Assembly: GCF_033807575.1 (NCBI RefSeq)
Contig: NC_084721.1
Coordinates: forward strand, 6,138,001-6,202,000
Source of the DNA: Cydia pomonella
Lineage: Eukaryota > Arthropoda > Insecta > Lepidoptera > Tortricidae
Direction of reading: 5' to 3'
Length of the DNA stretch: 64,000 nt
Shown: positions 49,601 through 58,600 of the stretch, in pieces
Position numbering within the stretch: the stretch's first letter is position 1
Layout: every line of letters starts with the position of its first letter
Translations under genes and position numbers: made by a program
The notes under the pieces: generated by a model
The model's database searches: none
What the model was told of the DNA's origin: nothing
Seen by the model: the letters and a program-made list of their open reading frames with translations, nothing else

Positions 49601-52600
49601 CGACGAGCGCGCGCGCTCGCCCCAGCCCGAGCGGCGCGCGCCCCGTGTGGACGTGCCCGTCGCCAGCGCCAGGCTCGACCCGGTTGATGATACCCAGGTA
49701 ATACAAATATGTTACTAAATGTATACCCCGCACCCCCCACCCCCCTCCGCCATAGCAACAAAGGAAAAAAGTAGAATGAATATTACTTAATTAAAGTCTT
49801 AAGTTCATTTTAAAGTTTATACTCTGCCTCATATTATAATTATTTGATACGAGGAATGAATTCATGTTGAATGACTTTGAAGTCTGTGAATGAACATGTT
49901 ATCAAAGTATTTCTTGTAATTTTAAATTCCACTTTAAAAGTCACGAGTAAATAATGTTTATTTATTATCTTTTCTTTATTATTAATAATCTCTTTATTAT
50001 TAGCAGGAACATGAGAATTCCAACGAACCAGGAGAAACGTCAGAGAACGCCAGAGGCGAGCGACTCGATAAGAATCTGTCGACACATCTCGACACGGCGC
50101 TGCGACTCGGCGGCGACAGTGTGGCAACTGATCTACGCGACCACGCACGGGCTATTAATTTGCTTACCACAGGTAATATTACGTAATTCTTCTAACTATT
50201 ATTCACAGGTAAATAAAAACGCATACAGACCAGGAGAATCATTAGAGAACGCCATAGGCGGCTCGACAAAAACCCGTTGTCTCATCTCGACACTGCGCTG
50301 CGACTCGGCGGCGACAATGTATCGACTGACGACGCTCGCGCCATCAACTTTTTTACAGATAAAATTACTGCTCGTCATACTCCTATAATTAACAGGAAAA
50401 TGTAAACGCCAAGGAGCCAGGCGTCTTCAGAGGACGCTAGAGCGACTCAACAATAAAAAAATTAATGAAAATCTTTATTTCAGACCACTTGTGGCCCACA
50501 GATAAATACCTTAAAACTAGCATAATAACAATAATTCAGCCTATATACGTTCCACTGCTGGGCACAGGCCTGTTCTCATGCGCGAGAGGGTTTGGGGTAT
50601 AGTCCCCACGCTAGCCCAATGCGAGCCAAACATAAACTATAGTCTAAAATCTCTAAGAATCAACTTTTGACACATCGCAACGCCCGTAGAACGTAAACGC
50701 GCAAGACACTTTGAAATTATAAACAAAATCCCATAACGATATTACACCTTGTCATGTACGTAAACACAATATTTCACTTTTCATAAACATAACTTAATGA
50801 ATGTTACATTTCTTTATATCTTAGTTATTGAATATTTTACGATAACAATTTAGAATGCAAACAGTTACGGACTACGTCTTTTTTTTTTTAATTTAGTGTT
50901 GTGACCATGTTTGCTGTTCCGATTCATGTAACATTTCCGATAAGTCGATAAAAATCGATTATATAATCAATAGGCAATATAAATATATTGCATTAATTAT
51001 GGAAATATTATAATGTCATACATAATTAGTAGATTTTTTTTTTTTTTTAATAGCCTATTTGTGTGTCCCACTGCTGGGCAAAGGCCTCCCCTCTAGCTTT
51101 CCAATCCTCCCTGTGCTGAGCAAGGTCCCGCCAGTCCCGCTGAAACGCATCCAAGTCGTCCCGCCATCTCTTTCTCGGTCTGCCTCTGCCACGACTACAC
51201 CGGGGATGCCAGCTAGTGGCTATTTTAGCCCATCTGTCATCATTCATCCGGCAGACATGTCCAGCCCAGTCCCACTTAAGCCTGGCGGTCTTCATCCCAA
51301 CATCGACGACACGGGTTTTGGAGCGAAGCTCTGTGTTCCTCACCCTGTCTGATCTTCGGATACCCAGGATACTCCGCTCCATTGCTCTTTGACAAACCTT
51401 GAGCCGTGATTTTTGCGCCTCAGTTAATGACCAGGTTTGGGCACCATAGGTGAGGATGGGTAAGATGCACATGTCGACGAGCTTGCGCTTTAGTGCAATT
51501 GGGAGTTTACCTTTCATGAGTTCCTTCATAGACCAAAAGCGACGCAAGCCTTGAGGTTGGTCTGACGATGAACCAATCTAAAACCCAGTTAATGACCAAC
51601 AGCAAGAAGCACGGGGTGACGGTGGATGGGAACATTTTGCAATATGTCGACGAGTATACTTATCTAGGCCAGATAGTCTCCTTCACAGATCGCCAGGACA
51701 AGGAGATTGATAATTAGTAGATATCAATTATTAATTTGAGAAGATTTGTGATACTAAATATATAGGCATATAACAAGAAAAAAATTGTTAAATTAAAATC
51801 GATTCGGACAATTCATAATTAATCGCTAAATTTGACACACGATACGTCTTAGCCCCATCACTAATTACGTCAATACTCAAGTGTCAAAAGTTCATTCTTA
51901 GAGATTACGGAAGGTAGAGGCAAGGAACACAAACTCCTTAGGCAGAATTGTTACAAAAGTGTTCAACTGTCCGCTATAAATAATAGTTCCAAATCTCTCC
52001 AGAGTAGCGCTAGAGTAGCTAAGAACCTAGGCGTTATTGACGGAGTGAAATGCTCTGTCTATGATTAGATTTTTTCTGAAGTATTCTAGGTATTGTAGCG
52101 CCACCTATTTATGGTTTTTTGTCGGACACTTTTTGGTATATGGAGATTTTGTTCCTTGCCTCTACCTTCCATATTCCAAATTATCTTATCTTATCTTATC
52201 ACACATAATGTAAAACATAAATTTTAACTAAAAACTACGAAATACATTATGATTGCGATGCAGCAAGCAACCCGCCCGCAGTGTAGTGTCAGGGAGCCCC
52301 AGTTTAAATTCGGTAGACCTCGTGTCGTGTTTCGTAATAATTTCTCGATTTACAAAATCCCGGTACCGGCACTATCAACTATCGACATAGAAAATACTGC
52401 AACAATCGTCTACTAAAAGATCGTGGCCAATGATATATATAAGATCTCCTGTTTACACATATAGTTTGGACCAGGACTGACTCATTTCAAACATTGACCG
52501 AAAGAATCAAACTTTCTTTGTCTCATGCTAGTACTAGCACCCAAAAGAAAGGGATGAATATATAGTTTTCCTGGTTGGTACTGACTGACAAGTTGTGTTT

Positions 52601-55600
52601 GCCAGACTATATATTAACACCTATTTTTGTTCCAGTCCTCCGCGGCTGCATGGGCATGATAGTCCGCGGCGTGCACGGCGCCATCAGCACGCAGTACACG
52701 CTCGTGGGCACGGCGTGCGCGCTCGCCGCCCGCGGGCCCTCCGTGCCCCACGACGAGCTGGCCCGCGCTGCTGACGGCTTCCTGGCCTCTGTGGCGCTCG
52801 CTGCCAACGATGCTGTGGCGTTCGAACAGGCGCTGCGGACTATAGAGACTGTAGCTGCTGGGAGGTAACTAACTATACAAGCATGTAGAGGTAATGCGTG
52901 CTCTCCGTGCCCCAGGACGAACTAGCGAAAGCTGTTGATGGATTTCTGGCTTCAGTCGCGCTTGCTGCCAACGATGCTGTGGCGTTCAAGCAGGCGCTGC
53001 GGACTATATAGACTGTAGCTGCTGGGAGGTAACTATACACTTCCGGTACACGCCAGTAGGCAACGCGAGCCCTCAGTGCCCCACGATAAACTAGCAAGAG
53101 TCGTTGACGGCTTCTTATCTTAGCGTCTGTAACGCTCGTTGCCAATGACGGTGTGGTGTGTGAACAGGTGCTGTGTATAGAATGTTGCTGCCTGTACATA
53201 CATACCTGTTACACACTAGTAAAAGCGTGGTGGCCTCCGTGCCCCATGAGGAACTAGCTAGAGCTACTGATGGGTTCTTGGCGTCTGTGGCGCTTGCTGC
53301 TAATGATGCTGTGACGTTTGAACAAGCACTGAGTACTGTAGAGACTGTAGCTGCTGAAAGGTAACTATTTTACTCACACAATATACGCTAGTAGGTGACG
53401 CGGGCCCTCCGTGACCCACGGCGCATTAGCGAGAGTTGCGAAACTAACTATATAGCTAACGGCTTCCTACCGTCTGTGGTGTTTTTATATATAAAAAAAT
53501 GCATGAATAAAACAATGTTTCATTTCATTTTCATTAAAAAAAATTGCATAATTAGGGACATAACAATACACAAGTGTTATTTGTAAAGTAGGAGGTACAT
53601 GATACCCTGTCAGGGCATTCCAAAATTCTTAAATACTAAGATTAAAGTGAGTAACAGTATTATAATGTCATGCATAAAGGAAGTTTTTTTTCAAACAATC
53701 TTATTGTTCTTCGCGTCATTTTGAAAATTATGTCGAATGATAGGAATTAGGAAATAAAATCAGATTTTTAACGCTACTCGGTACACGTTATCCAAATGTA
53801 AAATAAATTAAGTAAGTATTACATAATTTTGTAATAATGACCAGATCATGGTGGGCGCGTTTGGCCTGCCTGGACTTCGCTCAGCCGCTGCTATTCTACG
53901 GGCTGCCCCTGCTGTGCGACCAGCCGGAGCTGGCCGTGCGCGCAGAGAACTTCACACTGAAGCTCATGAGGGACCCCCGGCTTGAGGTAACACATTGACT
54001 TAATTACCTATTTATTATCATAATGCTTTATCACTCTGCAGGGCAGGGCGCGAGCGGATCTCGAGGTCCGGCATCCTGCGCTTCATCAAATCAAAAAGTT
54101 ATCAGAAATATTACATAATATCGGTAGGTTTCAACGATCTTTATGCATCGTAATAATAGTATTTTATACAATCGTGATATAATAGAGAGCTTTTCAGTCG
54201 AGTACCTTGCTGAGTTGCCTAAGTAAGGTACGAGATTGAAAAGCTTGATTATATCACTATTGTATACAATACTTTTTCTACGAGTCAACAAAAATAATAC
54301 TTTAAACTAATAGCATCATATAGGTAAACAAACCAAAAGTATACTATTTAAGATACGCGAGCAGCCGCGATACCTTCATACTTGTTCGCGCCCCGGCCGG
54401 CCGGGTGGTCAACGATACCTTCGTAACTCATGAGGCCCTGGTACTTGCTCCTTGCTAAATTCAATTTTTAGACAGTTTTTTTATTTATTTTGGCCACCGT
54501 TGCCTATGGAGACTAACAAGCAACGCTAAGCTGTTTTCGTAGTCTATGGATGTTGCTCTATTAAGGGTGTCACATGTGCGTTTATGGCTTATAAAACAAT
54601 TGTTTCTACTATACAATATACAACCTAAAATAGTACATTATGATACAAGTGCGAAAAATAGGAAATTCGAAACGAGTGGCGATAAATTAAAACACGACCG
54701 AAGGGAGTGTTTTAAATCGACACGAGTTGCGAATTACCTATTCGCACATGTATCGTACAACGTTTTACAGTACATATGGCCCTTTAAATGTTCGACACAG
54801 TAACGTAATATGCTACTTCTCGCACTAGTGCTATAAAGTAGCCCCATATGTACTGTAATAAATAATTAATTTGAGCTATCGTTTTGTTTCATCATCTAGA
54901 CCGCGGCGAGCTGTGATTGGTCAATTTCATTATAGTTGACTCAACCGTTTCGAAATGAATATTATAAATGAATTGGGAGCCCATACATGAAAAGTACCCA
55001 ATAACAGTTTGGTATACGAAGTCTTAATTCAACCCTTACAATCGATGAGTAGAAAAAATCTTTTCTCAAACATGCAATGATTAATGAAATATTAATGTTA
55101 TGTTCCTTATAATAGGCTGCGAAGTATGACGTTTCAGGTGCGGCGAGGACAAGAGGTCGTTAATGGAATTTCATACAAATCTTGCAGGCCTAGGCCGGCA
55201 AAGTCCTCTTTTTTGATATCCATTCCACATAAATTTGTGGCACAGGCATCATGACATTCTGCCACTATGCGTATTAATAAAAAAACAATAAGCGATTTGG
55301 TATTTCCTCCCGAGGACGTTCCGGCTGTGGAATGAGCTCCCTGCCGAGGTTTTCCCGAGGGTATACAGTATGGGGTTCTTCAAAAAAGGAGTGTACAGGT
55401 TTTTAAAGGATCGGTAACGCGCATGTGACACCTCTGGAGTTGCAGGCGTCCATAGGCTACGGTGACTGTTTACCATCAGGCGGGCCGTATGCTTGTTTGC
55501 TACCGACGTGGTATAAAAAAAATGTACTTAGTGCAGTTTTATTTACATAATAAATCCACATGAACATAAGAAATATCACATTATTATCAATTTTTTTCTT

Positions 55601-58600
55601 AACTATACAGATACACATTAATATTTCATCTAAATATTAGGTAGCGGTAAAAATGTCTACTCAAACGTGTCTCTAACTGTATAGAAAAAAAGGTTTGGCG
55701 GGAAATTAGATAATTTTTCGCTGTAATTCTGTTTTGTCGGATTTAATTTTGTTGTTTGTAATCTTGTTTTGTTCTAAATAATTCAATATGAGTTCGGACG
55801 AAACTACCGACGAAGAAATTATTATTGATTGCACTTCACCTGAATTAAGAGCCGAAGCAGAGTTGGCTATACGATATTGGCGAAATATATGCTTACTTAT
55901 GACAATTTTATAAATTGGAAAACCAAAAAAATGCCCACAGTTTCTCAGAACACGTGTTTTTGCCATATTTTAAGGAACTGGCAGAAACTAAAAAGTCTTC
56001 AACATTGTGGGCATCGACTCCATGCTTAATGTTTTGTTTACTAAGAATTTTTTAATCCGAAATGCATTGTGTTTTATTATTTTAAACTGTAATTCGACAG
56101 TTTAGACTACAACGTTTAATATATAAGTTTAGTTTATCCACATATCTAGCGACAAGTACCTATTGCTATTGAGTTCCGATTGATTATTGAGATACAGAAG
56201 AGGTTATAATTTAGTTTTGGTTGCAACAAATTGAAATTCTAAAGGTTCGTTCAGAAACGTGCTTTCGTACTTTTTTGAAGTAACATGATAATAAATATAA
56301 ATGTATGAAGTATCTGTTTTCTATTAAAACCGAGTTCAAATATAGCGAAATAGTAATATACATACTTCGTTAGTTTTTGTCTAATTTTCTTATAATTTAT
56401 TTAAAAATAAAACTTTCGTTTATTTGTTGTTTCTTTCATTGAATGTTTGAGAAAAACACTATACATACCTCGGCGGGAAATATGGGGTTGCCCGCCTCAG
56501 ACCTATCCGTATATCTTCAGCCGGCAACCCCTTTCGTCCCGGCTTCTGTAGTAATGTATTACAATGCATACCTAGAAATTTTCGAGGTCTAACTTTAGAA
56601 TTTATATTGATACGGGAGGATTAGACTGGAACATTATTATAGATGTTGAACTTGTTTTCAGGTGCGGCAAGCGGCCGCCAAACTCCTAACGGGCCTGATG
56701 CACTGCGGCGCCCTGCCGGACGAGGAGCGCACTCTCCGCGCCCTCTCCCGCGCGTGCCGCAGCAAGGCGCCGCTCGAGCGCCACGCCGGCGTGCTGGGCC
56801 TGTGCGCCTACCTCGCCTCCCGCCCCTACAGGTACATATATATACTAACGGGCCTGATGCACTGCGGCGCCCTGCCGGACGAGGAGCGCACTCTCCGCGC
56901 CCTCACCCGCGCGTGCCGCAGCAAGGCGCCGCTCGAGCGCCACGCCGGCGTGCTGGGCCTGTGCGCCTACCTCGCCTCCCGCCCCTACAGGTACATATAT
57001 ATACTAACGGGCCTGATGCACTGCGGCGCCCTGCCGGACGAGGAGCGCACTCTCCGCGCCCTCACCCGCGCGTGCCGCAGCAAGGCGCCGCTCGAGCGCC
57101 ACGCCGGCGTGCTGGGCCTGTGCGCCTACCTCGCCTCCCGCCCCTACAGGTACATATATATACTAACGGGCCTGATGCACTGCGGCGCCCTGCCGGACGA
57201 GGAGCGCACTCTCCGCGCCCTCACCCGCGCGTGCCGCAGCAAGGCGCCGCTCGAGCGCCACGCCGGCGTGCTGGGCCTGTGCGCCTACCTCGCCTCCCGC
57301 CCCTACAGGTACATATATATACTAACGGGCCTGATGCACTGCGGCGCCCTGCCGGACGAGGAGCGCACTCTCCGCGCCCTCACCCGCGCGTGCCGCAGCA
57401 AGGCGCCGCTCGAGCGCCACGCCGGCGTGCTGGGCCTGTGCGCCTACCTCGCCTCCCGCCCCTACAGGTACATATATATACTAACGGGCCTGATGCACTG
57501 CGGCGCCCTGCCGGACGAGGAGCGCACTCTCCGCGCCCTCACCCGCGCGTGCCGCAGCAAGGCGCCGCTCGAGCGCCACGCCGGCGTGCTGGGCCTGTGC
57601 GCCTACCTCGCCTCCCGCCCCTACAGGTACATATATATACTAACGGGCCTGATGCACTGCGGCGCCCTGCCGGACGAGGAGCGCACTCTCCGCGCCCTCA
57701 CCCGCGCGTGCCGCAGCAAGGCGCCGCTCGAGCGCCACGCCGGCGTGCTGGGCCTGTGCGCCTACCTCGCCTCCCGCCCCTACAGGTACATATATATACT
57801 AACGGGCCTGATGCACTGCGGCGCCCTGCCGGACGAGGAGCGCACTCTCCGCGCCCTCACCCGCGCGTGCCGCAGCAAGGCGCCGCTCGAGCGCCACGCC
57901 GGCGTGCTGGGCCTGTGCGCCTACCTCGCCTCCCGCCCCTACAGGTACATATATATACTAACGGGCCTGATGCACTGCGGCGCCCTGCCGGACGAGGAGC
58001 GCACTCTCCGCGCCCTCACCCGCGCGTGCCGCAGCAAGGCGCCGCTCGAGCGCCACGCCGGCGTGCTGGGCCTGTGCGCCTACCTCGCCTCCCGCCCCTA
58101 CAGGTACATATATATACTAACGGGCCTGATGCACTGCGGCGCCCTGCCGGACGAGGAGCGCACTCTCCGCGCCCTCACCCGCGCGTGCCGCAGCAAGGCG
58201 CCGCTCGAGCGCCACGCCGGCGTGCTGGGCCTGTGCGCCTACCTCGCCTCCCGCCCCTACAGGTACATATATATACTAACGGGCCTGATGCACTGCGGCG
58301 CCCTGCCGGACGAGGAGCGCACTCTCCGCGCCCTCACCCGCGCGTGCCGCAGCAAGGCGCCGCTCGAGCGCCACGCCGGCGTGCTGGGCCTGTGCGCCTA
58401 CCTCGCCTCCCGCCCCTACAGGTACATATATATACTAACGGGCCTGATGCACTGCGGCGCCCTGCCGGACGAGGAGCGCACTCTCCGCGCCCTCACCCGC
58501 GCGTGCCGCAGCAAGGCGCCGCTCGAGCGCCACGCCGGCGTGCTGGGCCTGTGCGCCTACCTCGCCTCCCGCCCCTACAGGTACATATATATAAATCAAG

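Noticed and set aside
56686..58594. CRISPR-like array
   Set aside because: Repeats are directly adjacent 159-bp units with no variable spacers, derived from an exon, in a eukaryotic gene.
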